Below, piece after piece: positions 8,186 through 16,670 of a DNA stretch of 64,000 nt (its first letter is position 1; each line of letters opens with the position of its first letter). The DNA comes from an uncultured Arsenicibacter sp. GTDB taxonomy: Bacteria > Bacteroidota > Bacteroidia > Cytophagales > Spirosomataceae. Under the pieces are notes generated by a model. That model saw only the letters and a list, made by a program, of their open reading frames with translations. It did no database searches and was not told where the DNA came from. The DNA lies in the NCBI RefSeq assembly GCF_945952095.1, contig NZ_CAMFHL010000009.1, positions 10,860 to 74,859 of the forward strand, read 5' to 3'. Position numbers and translations under genes: made by a program.

Positions 8186-9004
8186 CTAATACGCTTCGCT
8201 TTCGTTCGGGAAGCTGCGTGTTTTTACATCGTCGACATAATGCGCGATGGCCTCGTTCATGATTCCGTTCAGGTCGGCGTACCGGCGCAGAAAGCGGGGT
8301 TTGAACTCTTTGGTAATGCCCAGTAAGTCGTGTAACACAAGAATCTGACCGTCGGCATCAGGACCTGCACCGATACCAATCGTCGGAATATTCAGATTTT
8401 GAGAGACTTGTTTTGTCAGGGCCGCCGGAATTTTTTCGAGGACGACACTAAAACATCCGATTTCCTGTAACATCTGTGCATCCTCAATTAGTTTCCGTGC
8501 CTCCGCTTCTTCTTTAGCCCGGACGGTATACGTGCCGAATTTATAGATCGATTGCGGGGTAAGGCCAAGGTGGCCCATTACCGGTACACCGGCGCTCAGA
8601 ATCCGCGTGACAGACTCTTTAATTTCGACACCACCTTCGAGCTTAACCGCATGGGCACCTGATTCTTTCATGATCCGGATCGCCGACCGGAGGGCTTCCG
8701 ACGAGTTGCCCTGATAAGAGCCAAACGGCAGATCCACGACCACCAGGGCCCTTTTTACGGCCCGTACCACTGAACTGGCGTGGTAAATCATCTGGTCGAG
8801 GGTGATGGGTAAGGTCGTTTCGTGGCCCGCCATCACGTTTGATGCCGAATCGCCGACGAGGATAATTTCAACGCCTGCCGCATCGACCACTTTGGCCATC
8901 GAAAAGTCGTAGGCGGTCAGGGCGGTAATTTTTTCTCCTCTATTTTTCAGTTCCTGAATAACGTGCGTAGTTACCCGCTTTATATCCGGATTGTGTACAG
9001 ACAT
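8186..9004 (-). CDS. panB: 3-methyl-2-oxobutanoate hydroxymethyltransferase (ketopantoate synthesis)
   Basis: A 272-residue PanB of normal length. It transfers a one-carbon unit from methylene-tetrahydrofolate to 2-oxoisovalerate, making ketopantoate for pantothenate and coenzyme A. Motifs seen are ALTAYDFSMAKVVDAAGV, the metal-site GDS in LVGDSASNV, DLPFGSYQ, KLEGG, GHLGLTPQS and the catalytic glutamate region VLEKIPA. The gene sits 25 bases after the EnvC-like gene and one base before rluA, in a dense minus-strand operon. No other pantothenate gene is in the window. Confidence 0.97.
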   Translation of the reverse strand: MSVHNPDIKRVTTHVIQELKNRGEKITALTAYDFSMAKVVDAAGVEIILVGDSASNVMAGHETTLPITLDQMIYHASSVVRAVKRALVVVDLPFGSYQGNSSEALRSAIRIMKESGAHAVKLEGGVEIKESVTRILSAGVPVMGHLGLTPQSIYKFGTYTVRAKEEAEARKLIEDAQMLQEIGCFSVVLEKIPAALTKQVSQNLNIPTIGIGAGPDADGQILVLHDLLGITKEFKPRFLRRYADLNGIMNEAIAHYVDDVKTRSFPNESEAY

Positions 9005-9029
9005 GGTATTGCCGTTTAATGGGGTATGC

Positions 9030-10535
9030 TTATCGTGGACGCAGCCACGCTTCGGGATTCATTTTGGTAAGGTTTTTCCAGATCTGAAACTGGATTTCGG
9101 TAATGCCGTCTTTACCGGTCGCAACGCTGCCAATCATGTCGCGTGCCTTAACCCGCTGACCGATTTTAACCGAAACGCTTTTCAGTTTAGCATAGACCGT
9201 CATGTAGTTTCCGTGCTGAATAGCCACGACGTTATTCATGCCAGGCATGTAAGCCACGTCCTGTACAACGCCGTCATAGACCGACTGAACGGATTCTCCG
9301 GCATTAGTCTGAATATCGATGCCCATGTTTTCAACCATCAGACCTTTCAGGACAGGGTGGGGTTTTACCCCGAATTTATCCGAAACAAAGCCATGCTGCA
9401 CCGGCCAAGGCAGCCGGTTTTTGGAAGCGGCAAACGAGGAGGCCAGGGCATATTCGGCCTCGTTCAGGTTATTCTCCCGTGCTTCGGCAGGGCGTGAGAC
9501 CACCACTGGGGCTTCGGCTTTCGGCTCTGGTTTGGGCTCCGCTGGTTTTGGTTCGGCCGGCTTAGGCTCAGCTGGTTTTGGCTCCGCCGGATTATCGGCC
9601 GGTTTATTGGCATTGGCCAGGGCTTCGGCCCGGCGCTGTTCGTCGGCTTTACGCTGGTCCTCCGCCCGCCGGCGTTCTTCTGCCTTACGTTCGGCTTCCA
9701 GACGGGCTAAGCGCTCACGTTCGGCCCGTTCCCGTGCTTCGCGTTCGGCTTTTTCGCGGGCTTCCCGTTCTGCACGCTCTTTCGCTTCCCGCGCAATAAT
9801 GCGGGTAATCATGTTTTCGAGGTTGGTCACTGCCCGGCGGCTTTCAACCAGTTCGTCGCGAAGCTGCACCTCGCGCTGACTCAGCTCTTTAACAACTTTA
9901 TTCTGCTCATCTTTAAGCCCTTCCAGCTTTTTGCCCTCTGAGACTTTGGCTGTCAGTGTCGTTTTCTGCTGGCTACGTTTCTGCTCCGTTGCTATCCGTT
10001 TTTCCTGCAACATACCCTTTACCCGCTCCATTTGTTTCACTTGACTGTGCCGGGCATCGGAGTATTGTTTCAGGTAGCGGTAGCGGGCAACGAGCTGGTT
10101 GAAATTGTCTGACGAAAACAGGAAACCCAGCGGATTAAGCTGCTGGCGTCGTTTATCGGCCGAATACACCATCTCGGCATATTGCTTTTTCAGCTGACCA
10201 AGCTCCTCGTTAAGTTTATTGCTGGCATTGCGCAGGTCGACTACTTCCGAATCCATCAGTTTCAGGTCTTCGGTCATCAGGTTGATCTGCTCGGACTGCG
10301 ATTTGATCTGCTGATTCAGGGCTTTGAGCTTGCCCATGGTGGCCTGCTTCTCCGTCGATGTCTGTTTCAGAATCGACCGGATTTCGGTGATTTTTTCAAG
10401 GTTCTGCTTTTTTTCCTTCTCCAGTACCTGCCGGTTACGGGGTTGCTGGGCATAGGCCAGCCCGCTTACCAGCGAGAGACCGGTCAGGAGAAAAAACGTA
10501 AACCGGAAATGAGCTTGCCACGTTACTGTACACAT
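9030..10535 (-). CDS. EnvC-like murein hydrolase activator with degenerate M23 (LytM) domain
   Basis: A 501-residue exported protein. It has a signal peptide (to about residue 29), a long coiled coil (about 35-310) that becomes almost pure A/E/R/K, four AEPKP repeats (about 322-343), and a C-terminal LytM domain. The zinc site is broken: the usual HxGxD reads NMGID (M404, D407), and the usual HxH reads QFQ (Q482, Q484). That fits EnvC-type proteins, which activate amidases for septal peptidoglycan splitting rather than cutting themselves. It lies 21 bases after the DUF4292 gene, an arrangement pointing to envelope growth. Confidence 0.9.
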   Translation of the reverse strand: MCTVTWQAHFRFTFFLLTGLSLVSGLAYAQQPRNRQVLEKEKKQNLEKITEIRSILKQTSTEKQATMGKLKALNQQIKSQSEQINLMTEDLKLMDSEVVDLRNASNKLNEELGQLKKQYAEMVYSADKRRQQLNPLGFLFSSDNFNQLVARYRYLKQYSDARHSQVKQMERVKGMLQEKRIATEQKRSQQKTTLTAKVSEGKKLEGLKDEQNKVVKELSQREVQLRDELVESRRAVTNLENMITRIIAREAKERAEREAREKAEREARERAERERLARLEAERKAEERRRAEDQRKADEQRRAEALANANKPADNPAEPKPAEPKPAEPKPAEPKPEPKAEAPVVVSRPAEARENNLNEAEYALASSFAASKNRLPWPVQHGFVSDKFGVKPHPVLKGLMVENMGIDIQTNAGESVQSVYDGVVQDVAYMPGMNNVVAIQHGNYMTVYAKLKSVSVKIGQRVKARDMIGSVATGKDGITEIQFQIWKNLTKMNPEAWLRPR

Positions 10536-10556
10536 AAGCTGAAATCAGGGTTCCCG

Positions 10557-11555
10557 TCAGGGCCGGCGCGTATAGCGGGACGGAATGCTGAACGGGAAAC
10601 CGGGGTTTTTGTCTACCAATTCGACTTTGCTATGCCGAATCCGCAACAAGGTCTGATAAAACTGCCCGTCAGCTCCCGATTTATAATCGAGGGTGATCAG
10701 GCTGGTATAAGGGAATAAAAAGTTGTTCAGCGCGGTAAAATCGGCATAGTCGAGCCGGAGCGTATTTTTGGTCGGCTGTTCCACCACCATCAGTTTCTTC
10801 AGCTTCCGGTTTTCTTCGCCGATATAATTCTCAACCAGTACCTTCCCTTCCGTCTGACGCAGGAGCAGGTAATCGCGTTCGTTTTTAATTTTCTGCGCGG
10901 GTTGTTTCGGAAGGGGCAGGTTACCGACAATCAGAGCCTGAAGCAGTTCAAAGTTCATGTCGAAGTTGAACCGCTTGCTCAGTCCCGGAAAATCGTACTG
11001 CGTATACTCGTTGTTGATTTTATCCAGAATCGTGATCGAATCACGGGTGACGAGCACCCGGGCAGCTTCCACCCCGATTTTGGAAATTGCGATCCAAACC
11101 AGACTGTCTTTGGCTACCCGGATATTTACCGTTGCATTATCGATATCCTGATCTTTGCTTTTGAAAGAAACCTTTGCTTTGGCTGTCAGGAAATTAAAGT
11201 CAATTTCGGCTACGTTGGCCCGTGCCTCTTCAATGCCAGGACGGGGTGTTTTCTGCGTATTTACCGGAGGCGTTGCGGGAGTATTGGCTGATGTTGAGGT
11301 AACGGCAGCACTGGAATCGCCCGGCATAACCGGTTTCAGGCGCGTTGTGTCCGGCGAACCGGATGCCGTCTGCTCCGAAGACCCGGTGCGGTCAAGCCGG
11401 TGCCGGCGACAGCCTTCACTGCCTGTCAGCAGCACCAGCGCCAGCAGCCATGTCCACTGGACGGGCGGGAGACTGTATGATTTGGTACTTCCCCGGATAA
11501 TCTGCTTGAAACGGAGTGAAAACCATCCCAAATCATACATCTGCGTTTTATTCAT
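10557..11555 (-). CDS. DUF4292 lipoprotein-like protein
   Basis: A 332-residue protein of the DUF4292 family, common in Bacteroidota next to EnvC and TPR genes. It has a long N-terminal leader with a hydrophobic helix ending in TGSEGC (a possible lipobox), a serine/threonine/proline-rich linker (about residues 55-95), then a domain starting VAEIDFNFLTAKAKVSF that resembles LolA/LolB-like beta-barrel lipid carriers. The start chosen (11555) overlaps the preceding TPR gene by eight bases in ATGAATAA, a classic sign of coupled translation. The role is probably in envelope lipid or lipoprotein handling, by inference only. Confidence 0.82.
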   Translation of the reverse strand: MNKTQMYDLGWFSLRFKQIIRGSTKSYSLPPVQWTWLLALVLLTGSEGCRRHRLDRTGSSEQTASGSPDTTRLKPVMPGDSSAAVTSTSANTPATPPVNTQKTPRPGIEEARANVAEIDFNFLTAKAKVSFKSKDQDIDNATVNIRVAKDSLVWIAISKIGVEAARVLVTRDSITILDKINNEYTQYDFPGLSKRFNFDMNFELLQALIVGNLPLPKQPAQKIKNERDYLLLRQTEGKVLVENYIGEENRKLKKLMVVEQPTKNTLRLDYADFTALNNFLFPYTSLITLDYKSGADGQFYQTLLRIRHSKVELVDKNPGFPFSIPSRYTRRP

Positions 11556-13317
11556 ATAATTTTCCGGTGGCAATCTTTTTGTCAATGTTACTACTTGCTT
11601 CGCCTTTTTGTTTGGCTTTTTTCCACTGTTCAACGGCTTTGTCGCGCTCACCTAACTGATACAACACATCGCCGTAATGCTCCAGAATGGTACCGCTCAC
11701 GTTCGGATCACCGGTAACCGCTTTCTCAAGATAGGTACGGGCTTTGGCGTAATCCTTCATGACATACAGCACCCACGCATGCGTATCGAGATAGGTCGCA
11801 TTCGTCGGGAAACGATCTACGAGTTTCTGCGACATCTGTACGGCCTGCGGCAGTTTATCTTTCCGTAATGACAGGAAATAGGCAAAGTTATTCAGCACGT
11901 GCTCATTCAACGGGTCCGTTTTGAGGACCAGTTCATACGCTTCGTCAGATTTAGCGTTGTCGCCGGCACCGTTGTAGGCATCGCCCAGCTGTGCGTTAAT
12001 GGCTTTGACCAGATCAGGGTTCTGCGTGACTGAAATCAGCTTCCGGCTTTCTTCCAGCGCATCAACCGCTGCCTGGTATTTTCGTTTGTAGAGGTTCGCC
12101 GATCCGTTTGAGTACCAGAACAGTCCCTGTGTCGGAAAAATCTCCAGCGCTTTTTCTGAATGCACCAGCAGACTGTCTACCTGGTTGAGCTGCCCGTCGA
12201 GCTGTAGAATGGCTTCCCAGACCTGATACGATGATTCGTCGAGCCTGGCGGCTTTCACATAGGCATCGCGCGACTCCGCAAATTTGTTTTGCTGCGCCAG
12301 CAGATCTGCCATCATGATCAGTGACTTCGCATCATTCGGGTGGGTTTTTACCAGATCCTGCGCCATTTTCAACGCATCCTGCTGCCCTGCCTTATCATCG
12401 CCGTTCAGGGCGGCATAACTCGCCAGAATCCGGGCTTTCAGGTTGGGTTCCAGATTCGGGTTATTGAAGACATGGTCCAGTTCCTGCTTGCAGCGGGCCA
12501 TATCGCCCTTTTTCCGGTAAATATCGGCAAGCATGACGTGGGCCTGTGCCATGTCCGGATCCAGCTTAATGGCTTTATCCAGCCAGCCGATGGCCTGGTC
12601 ATTGCGGTCGTTGGCAATAAGGAGTTCCGCGCCTTCTACCAGGTATTCCGGTTCACCCGGCTCTGAGGCTACCAGCTTTTCGGCTTCTTCAACGGCCTTA
12701 TCAATCTTGTTCTGCTTCAGATAAATCCGCTGCTTCTGGCGGGTTATTTCCTCGTTGATGCCAAGCGCGCGTTCAACACGGTTGTAGGCGTCGAGGGCTT
12801 TATCCGGTTTATCGTCGAAGAGGTAGATCGCGGCCAGCTCAACACCGTACTCCATGTTGTCGGTACTTTGTTTGAGCAGGCTTTCGTACAACTCCTCGGC
12901 ATCGCTGTAGCGCTTTTGCTTCACATACAGTTCGGCCAGCAGGAGGGAGTAAAATTTATTGGTTTTATCTACGCTGTGGGCTTTGGCCGCATACGGAATG
13001 GCTTCTGCCGTTTTGCCGGTTTTCATCAGCGCCGACGCCATGGCATACTGAGCGCCTGCGTTGTCGGGTGATTTCTGAACCAGTTTTTCGAACTGCGCAA
13101 TGGCTTTGGAAGGCTCATCAGTCATTAGAAACTTCATGCCTTCCATGAACTGCGATTCGTCTTCGAGCCGTGCCCGGACCGGATCCGATTGGGCAGCGGC
13201 CGGCGCTGTCGTGCTCAGTGGTTTTTCACCGGCTTTTTTTTGCGCCAGCACCGACGTGGCCGGCAGCGTAAAGACCAGACACCCGAGTACGTATTTTGTT
13301 AAGCAACGTGTGTTCAT
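11548..13317 (-). CDS. Tetratricopeptide repeat protein, exported
   Basis: A 589-residue protein with a signal peptide (MNTRCLTKYVLGCLVFTLPATSVLA) followed by tandem TPR helices almost to the C-terminus (repeat cores such as AQYAMASALMKTGKTAEAI, AHVMLADIYRKKGDMARC, LNNFAYFLSLRKDKLPQAV). TPRs make scaffolds for protein complexes. It is the first gene of the operon TPR-DUF4292-envC-panB-rluA and has a promoter about 105 bases upstream. An in-frame ATG at 13425 would put 36 residues before the signal peptide, so ATG 13317 is used. The partners are unknown; the neighbours suggest the division or envelope machinery. Confidence 0.88.
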   Translation of the reverse strand: MNTRCLTKYVLGCLVFTLPATSVLAQKKAGEKPLSTTAPAAAQSDPVRARLEDESQFMEGMKFLMTDEPSKAIAQFEKLVQKSPDNAGAQYAMASALMKTGKTAEAIPYAAKAHSVDKTNKFYSLLLAELYVKQKRYSDAEELYESLLKQSTDNMEYGVELAAIYLFDDKPDKALDAYNRVERALGINEEITRQKQRIYLKQNKIDKAVEEAEKLVASEPGEPEYLVEGAELLIANDRNDQAIGWLDKAIKLDPDMAQAHVMLADIYRKKGDMARCKQELDHVFNNPNLEPNLKARILASYAALNGDDKAGQQDALKMAQDLVKTHPNDAKSLIMMADLLAQQNKFAESRDAYVKAARLDESSYQVWEAILQLDGQLNQVDSLLVHSEKALEIFPTQGLFWYSNGSANLYKRKYQAAVDALEESRKLISVTQNPDLVKAINAQLGDAYNGAGDNAKSDEAYELVLKTDPLNEHVLNNFAYFLSLRKDKLPQAVQMSQKLVDRFPTNATYLDTHAWVLYVMKDYAKARTYLEKAVTGDPNVSGTILEHYGDVLYQLGERDKAVEQWKKAKQKGEASSNIDKKIATGKLYE

Positions 13318-13422
13318 CGCAGTTGTAAAAGATAGCAATATCAGTATATAACGATTATTATCCAGAAACGGCAGGGTAAATCGTTCTATTGCAGATCGCC
13401 CGCAAAACAGGTGGGAATCAGA

Positions 13423-13451
13423 CAAAGATAACAGTTTATCGGCTTATTCAA
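13423..13451 (-). promoter_or_regulatory. Promoter of the TPR-DUF4292-envC-panB-rluA operon
   Basis: On the minus strand TTG (13451-13449) is followed after 18 bases by TATCTTTG (13430-13423), a good Bacteroidota promoter. It lies inside the 3' end of the Dabb gene and gives a leader of about 100 bases before the TPR start at 13317. Confidence 0.6.
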
Positions 13452-13743
13452 CCGCATCATATACTTGTACACGCGACCACAGGTGTGCACAGTCGGCTAC
13501 AAATTTCTTATGCGTCGGGTGTTCCTGGTACACATCCTGAGCCGCTTTATCCGTAAAAATAAACGTGATCGAAAAGTCATAGCTGTGGTCAATCACCGCA
13601 CGGCGGGTTTCTGCCGGCTGACCAATGTAGGCAGCCTGGATAGCATCTATGCTTTTTAAGGTCTCCAGTCCGGCCCGCAGGGAGTCGTGATCTGCCTGAT
13701 TTTCAGGATTATTAAGCCAGAAAAATACTGTGTGTACAAACAT
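13444..13743 (-). CDS. Dabb family (stress-responsive A/B barrel) protein
   Basis: A 99-residue protein of the Dabb dimeric alpha/beta-barrel family. It has the typical start FVHTVFFWL, a central YDFSITFIF strand, and the HPTHKKFV segment near residue 76 followed by a final strand VQVYDAVE. Bacterial members have no fixed function; the fold is shared with small monooxygenases and decarboxylases. It is alone, with a palindromic repeat behind its start and the TPR operon ahead on the same strand. Confidence 0.88.
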   Translation of the reverse strand: MFVHTVFFWLNNPENQADHDSLRAGLETLKSIDAIQAAYIGQPAETRRAVIDHSYDFSITFIFTDKAAQDVYQEHPTHKKFVADCAHLWSRVQVYDAVE

Positions 13744-13765
13744 GTTTAAGGGAGAAGTTTAACGA

Positions 13766-13832
13766 AATGAATACTGTAGAATGAACAAGGGAAAATGCAG
13801 CAATTAATCCTATTCATTTTACAGTATTCATT
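13766..13832. repeat. Short interspersed inverted repeat (AATGAATACTGTA type)
   Basis: Two 20-base arms (13766-13785 and 13813-13832) are inverted copies with one mismatch, separated by 27 bases. The words (AATGAATACTGTA / TACAGTATTCATT) are low in complexity. It sits between the second RluA gene and the Dabb gene, both on the minus strand. It may be a small non-coding repeat or a transcript hairpin. Confidence 0.6.
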
Positions 13833-13879
13833 CCACATTACGGATGTAGCCATACTAACCCGGACGGGCTGCCGGGCGT

Positions 13880-14599
13880 TTATGAAAATTTTTCCAGTTG
13901 CTTGACCAGCACGTCAAAATCCTTAGGATACGGGGCTTCAATTTTCATGCGGTCGCCGTTCAGGAGATTAAACGTGAGGGAATGGGCATGCAGGGCTACC
14001 CGCTGGATAAGCGGAAATTCCTCGGTATCTTTCTTGAGGTTGAAATTGCGCTTCAGCTGCGACAGGAAAAGCGGCTCGCCGCCATAGGTCGGGTCGCTGA
14101 CAATCGGCGCTTTGAGGCACATCAGGTGCACCCGGATCTGGTGCATGCGGCCCGTAATCGGAATACATTCCACCAGCGTGGCTTGCCGGTACGCCTTGAT
14201 GGTATTAAAGATCGTTTCGGCCACCTTCCCTTTCTGCCGGTCAATCCGGACGGCGGTTCCGTCCTTAATCGGTGCGATGGGCAGGAAAACCGAAATGCTG
14301 TCGAAATCATGTACACCGTTGACAACGGCATGGTAGCGTTTGGTCACCTCGCGGTGTTCAAACTGCATGGCCAGATGGCGGTACGCTTCCGGATGTTTGG
14401 CAATAGCCAGAACGCCCGATGTTTCCTTATCCAGCCGGTGGCCGAGCTGGGCGTCGGCATGGTAGGCTTTCGCCAGCCGCAGAATACTCGAAGACCGGTC
14501 GGAAGTACGTTCGTCCAGCGAGGCTACGTAGGGCGGTTTGTTGATAACAATATAGTCTTCGTTCTCAAAAACGATCAGGTCTTCGAAATTGATTTTCAT
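13880..14599 (-). CDS. RluA-family RNA pseudouridine synthase (second copy)
   Basis: A 239-residue paralogue of the enzyme at 7453-8184, with the catalytic GHRLDKETSGVLAIAK motif (about residues 53-68) and TGRMHQIRVHLM. It has no S4 domain. It differs clearly from the first copy in sequence, so the two probably modify different uridines in rRNA or tRNA. It ends 48 bases from an inverted repeat, and the histidine kinase gene ends 98 bases upstream of its start on the same strand. Confidence 0.92.
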   Translation of the reverse strand: MKINFEDLIVFENEDYIVINKPPYVASLDERTSDRSSSILRLAKAYHADAQLGHRLDKETSGVLAIAKHPEAYRHLAMQFEHREVTKRYHAVVNGVHDFDSISVFLPIAPIKDGTAVRIDRQKGKVAETIFNTIKAYRQATLVECIPITGRMHQIRVHLMCLKAPIVSDPTYGGEPLFLSQLKRNFNLKKDTEEFPLIQRVALHAHSLTFNLLNGDRMKIEAPYPKDFDVLVKQLEKFS

Positions 14600-14697
14600 G
14601 AAAATCGGATAACTCCCGACGGATGTCCGGTCACAGCCTTTACGGCCGGCACCGGGTTACAGACGGGCTGAATGAATCTGTATGTATGTGCTGGTGC

Positions 14698-15732
14698 CTA
14701 CTCCATTTTTTCCAGCTTGAAGCTGAAGGTAGTGCCTTTGTCTATTTTCGACATTACCGTAATTCTGGATTTGTGGGCATTCAGAATATGCTTAACAATG
14801 GCAAGGCCTAAACCCGTTCCCCCGCGCTCCTTTGAGCGGCTTTTATCAACGCGGTAGAACCGTTCGAAGATGCGGCTCAGGTGTTCGGGCGGAATTCCCG
14901 GACCGTCGTCCTTTACCGAAACTTGGATGTTCTTTTTATCTTCTTCCAGCGAAACGAGCACCTTACCGTTTTCATTGCCGTATTTAATGGCGTTTTCGAT
15001 CAGGTTGGTCATCACCTGCATAATGCGCTGCGGATCGGCTTTAACCCAGGTGCCGTTCGGCTTGTCGGTCTTCACTTTGAGCGACACCCCTTTGTTATGG
15101 GCGATTTTCTCGAGCTGGTCGAATATTTCGCCAACGACTTCGTGCAGGTCAATCCGCTCAAAGTGCATCTTTACCTCGCCGGTTTCCAGCTGGGATAACG
15201 CCACAAGATCCTTGACCAGAATATCGAGCCCATCGAGGCTTTTGGCGGCTTTTGCGAGGAACTTACCCCGTACTTTTTCGTCGTCAATTGCCCCGTCCAG
15301 AAGCGTATGAATAAATCCCTGAGCGGCGAAGATCGGGGTCTTTAACTCATGTGAGACATCGGCCAGAAACTCCCGCCGGAACTGCTCAATGCGCCGGAGC
15401 TCTTCAATCTCTTTCTGCTTTTTAGCAACGTAGAAAAAGAACTCATCATTCAGTTTTTTAAACGGATGGTTGTTTTTGGAAATCGTTTTGCGGTTAATGG
15501 TAAAGTCCTTGAGCTTAAGCTTATGAATGGTTTTATACATTTTATCGACCTCCCGGTATACCAGAATTTCGATGGCGTAGAGAATCAGGAAAAACGACAC
15601 GCCGAATGACGATATGCCCGCCACAAAGAGCATACTGTTGGTGACACCTTCGACAAATGCGAGGAAAACAGTGGTCAGGGCTGAAATCAGGACCGCCAGC
15701 AGCAGGGCGGTGATTCTTGGACTTAACAACAT
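14698..15732 (-). CDS. PhoR-like sensor histidine kinase
   Basis: A 344-residue membrane histidine kinase. It has two N-terminal membrane helices (about 8-28 and 32-55), a linker, then the catalytic core: H-box FLADVSHELKTPI (about 122-134), N-box NLIENAIKYG, G1 DDGPGIP, F-box IFERFYRVD and G2 GGTGLGLAIVKHI. There is almost no periplasmic sensor between the helices, so it may sense through the membrane or a partner. No response regulator gene is next to it in the window, which is unusual; PhoR-type kinases usually sit beside phoB-like genes. The signal is unknown. Confidence 0.93.
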   Translation of the reverse strand: MLLSPRITALLLAVLISALTTVFLAFVEGVTNSMLFVAGISSFGVSFFLILYAIEILVYREVDKMYKTIHKLKLKDFTINRKTISKNNHPFKKLNDEFFFYVAKKQKEIEELRRIEQFRREFLADVSHELKTPIFAAQGFIHTLLDGAIDDEKVRGKFLAKAAKSLDGLDILVKDLVALSQLETGEVKMHFERIDLHEVVGEIFDQLEKIAHNKGVSLKVKTDKPNGTWVKADPQRIMQVMTNLIENAIKYGNENGKVLVSLEEDKKNIQVSVKDDGPGIPPEHLSRIFERFYRVDKSRSKERGGTGLGLAIVKHILNAHKSRITVMSKIDKGTTFSFKLEKME

Positions 15733-15777
15733 GACTCCAAAGGTACACTATTTGAACCTTTATGCCCAAAAACAGCT

Positions 15778-15810
15778 GAAGGCAACCTGTAAACTTAACA
15801 GGTTGCCTTC
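15778..15810 (-). terminator. Terminator hairpin behind the 57-residue membrane peptide
   Basis: A perfect 13-base-pair inverted repeat (arms 15798-15810 and 15778-15790, seven-base loop, GAAGGCAACCTGT type) lies 24 bases past the stop of the small gene at 15834-16007 and, on the minus strand, is followed by a short run of five T residues. Confidence 0.7.
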
Positions 15811-15833
15811 AGCAAAAGTCTTTCGGTCAGGAT

Positions 15834-16007
15834 TTATTCCAGAGATGTAGCATTATCTGAGGGGGCTACATCGGTCAGAAGCTGGTGCATTACGCGCTCA
15901 ACCATCTGAATTGCTCCCTGTAACGCACCAAAGGCTATACACAGAGGCAAGATAATGGGCAAAAAGAATACCCATTGCAGGATCATGTATAAACGGAGTC
16001 TTCTCAT
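15834..16007 (-). CDS. 57-residue membrane peptide
   Basis: A short frame from ATG 16007 to TAA 15834. It encodes a basic start (MRRLRLYMI), one long hydrophobic helix (LQWVFFLPIILPLCIAFGAL), then an amphipathic polar tail (QMVERVMHQLLTDV). It has its own matching signals: a promoter of form TTTG-N20-TAACTTTG upstream and a perfect terminator hairpin just behind the stop. Together these make a complete small transcription unit, so the peptide is probably expressed. No family is recognised. Confidence 0.65.
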   Translation of the reverse strand: MRRLRLYMILQWVFFLPIILPLCIAFGALQGAIQMVERVMHQLLTDVAPSDNATSLE

Positions 16008-16091
16008 CTCAGATAATAGTTACGGATTCTCAATAAGGTTAGTTTGGGTTTTCGTATTAAACTACTTTATAGGTAGGGTTAATAAGTACAC

Positions 16092-16123
16092 CAAAGTTAA
16101 ATCTTTTTAAACAAAACAGCAAA
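16092..16123 (-). promoter_or_regulatory. Promoter of the 57-residue peptide (TTTG-N20-TAACTTTG)
   Basis: On the minus strand TTTG (16123-16120), 20 bases, then TAACTTTG (16099-16092): near-ideal Bacteroidota promoter spacing. The leader to ATG 16007 would be about 75-80 bases. Confidence 0.6.
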
Positions 16124-16268
16124 TTGAAAATAGAAATATTCGAAAGAAAAATTTCACTTTATTGACGACATAAGCAAACTGTTTGTTGCTTCTACTTCAA
16201 AAATTGTTCCGGCAAGAAGAAAAAGCGGTAATTTTTAATGTTTGAGGCCACATTTTTAATGTATTAAC

Positions 16269-16276
16269 TACATTTG
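16269..16276 (+). promoter_or_regulatory. -7 promoter element (TACATTTG) of the His-rich protein/receptor locus
   Basis: TACATTTG on the plus strand matches TAnnTTTG. It lies 23-30 bases ahead of the GTG at 16299, which argues against using the TTG codons at 16287 and 16290 as starts. Confidence 0.45.
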
Positions 16277-16298
16277 CTTTAAAAAATTGTTGCTTAAC

Positions 16299-16670
16299 GT
16301 GTTGAATTCGAACCGATACCGATCCCGGACCGCCCGCTTTCTGCTCTTGCTCTATGCAGGAATGCTGGTGAACGGAATCTTGTTTCTGCACGCCCACCGG
16401 CTGGCAGACGGAACGATTATCACCCACGCGCACCCCTACAAACCCGTAGGCAAAGACCCGATTCAGCCTAACAACCACACGCAGCAGGAGTTGCTCTGGC
16501 TGGACGCTGTTACCAACGCACTCTATACCAATCCGGAGCCATTTTTCTGGCTGGCTGTGTTTACGGCCGTCTTCACGGCTACCCCTGCTTTTCCGGTTCT
16601 TTTCCGCACAATCAGCCGGCGTCATACGGCTTTCCGACACCGCGGCCCCCCTGTCTATAGGCTGATTTAA
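16299..16670 (+). CDS. Small histidine-containing membrane protein upstream of a TonB receptor
   Basis: About 123 residues, beginning at a non-ATG codon (GTG 16299 chosen; TTG 16287 would add four residues). It has a first helix (TARFLLLLYAGMLVNGILF), a histidine motif HAHRLADGTIITHAHPYK, more histidines (NNHTQQELLWL), a second hydrophobic segment (FFWLAVFTAVFTATPAF) and a basic tail. This matches small Bacteroidota proteins found upstream of TonB-dependent receptors. The HAH...HAHPY pattern suggests metal binding. The receptor gene begins 142 bases downstream, so a shared role in metal uptake is likely but unproven. Confidence 0.75.
   Translation: MLNSNRYRSRTARFLLLLYAGMLVNGILFLHAHRLADGTIITHAHPYKPVGKDPIQPNNHTQQELLWLDAVTNALYTNPEPFFWLAVFTAVFTATPAFPVLFRTISRRHTAFRHRGPPVYRLI

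Noticed and set aside
9319..9879. Plus-strand frame of 186 residues with SAGFGSAGLGSAG repeats
   Set aside because: It is the mirror of the AEPKP and A/E/R-rich part of the EnvC-like gene; the repeats come from the real gene.
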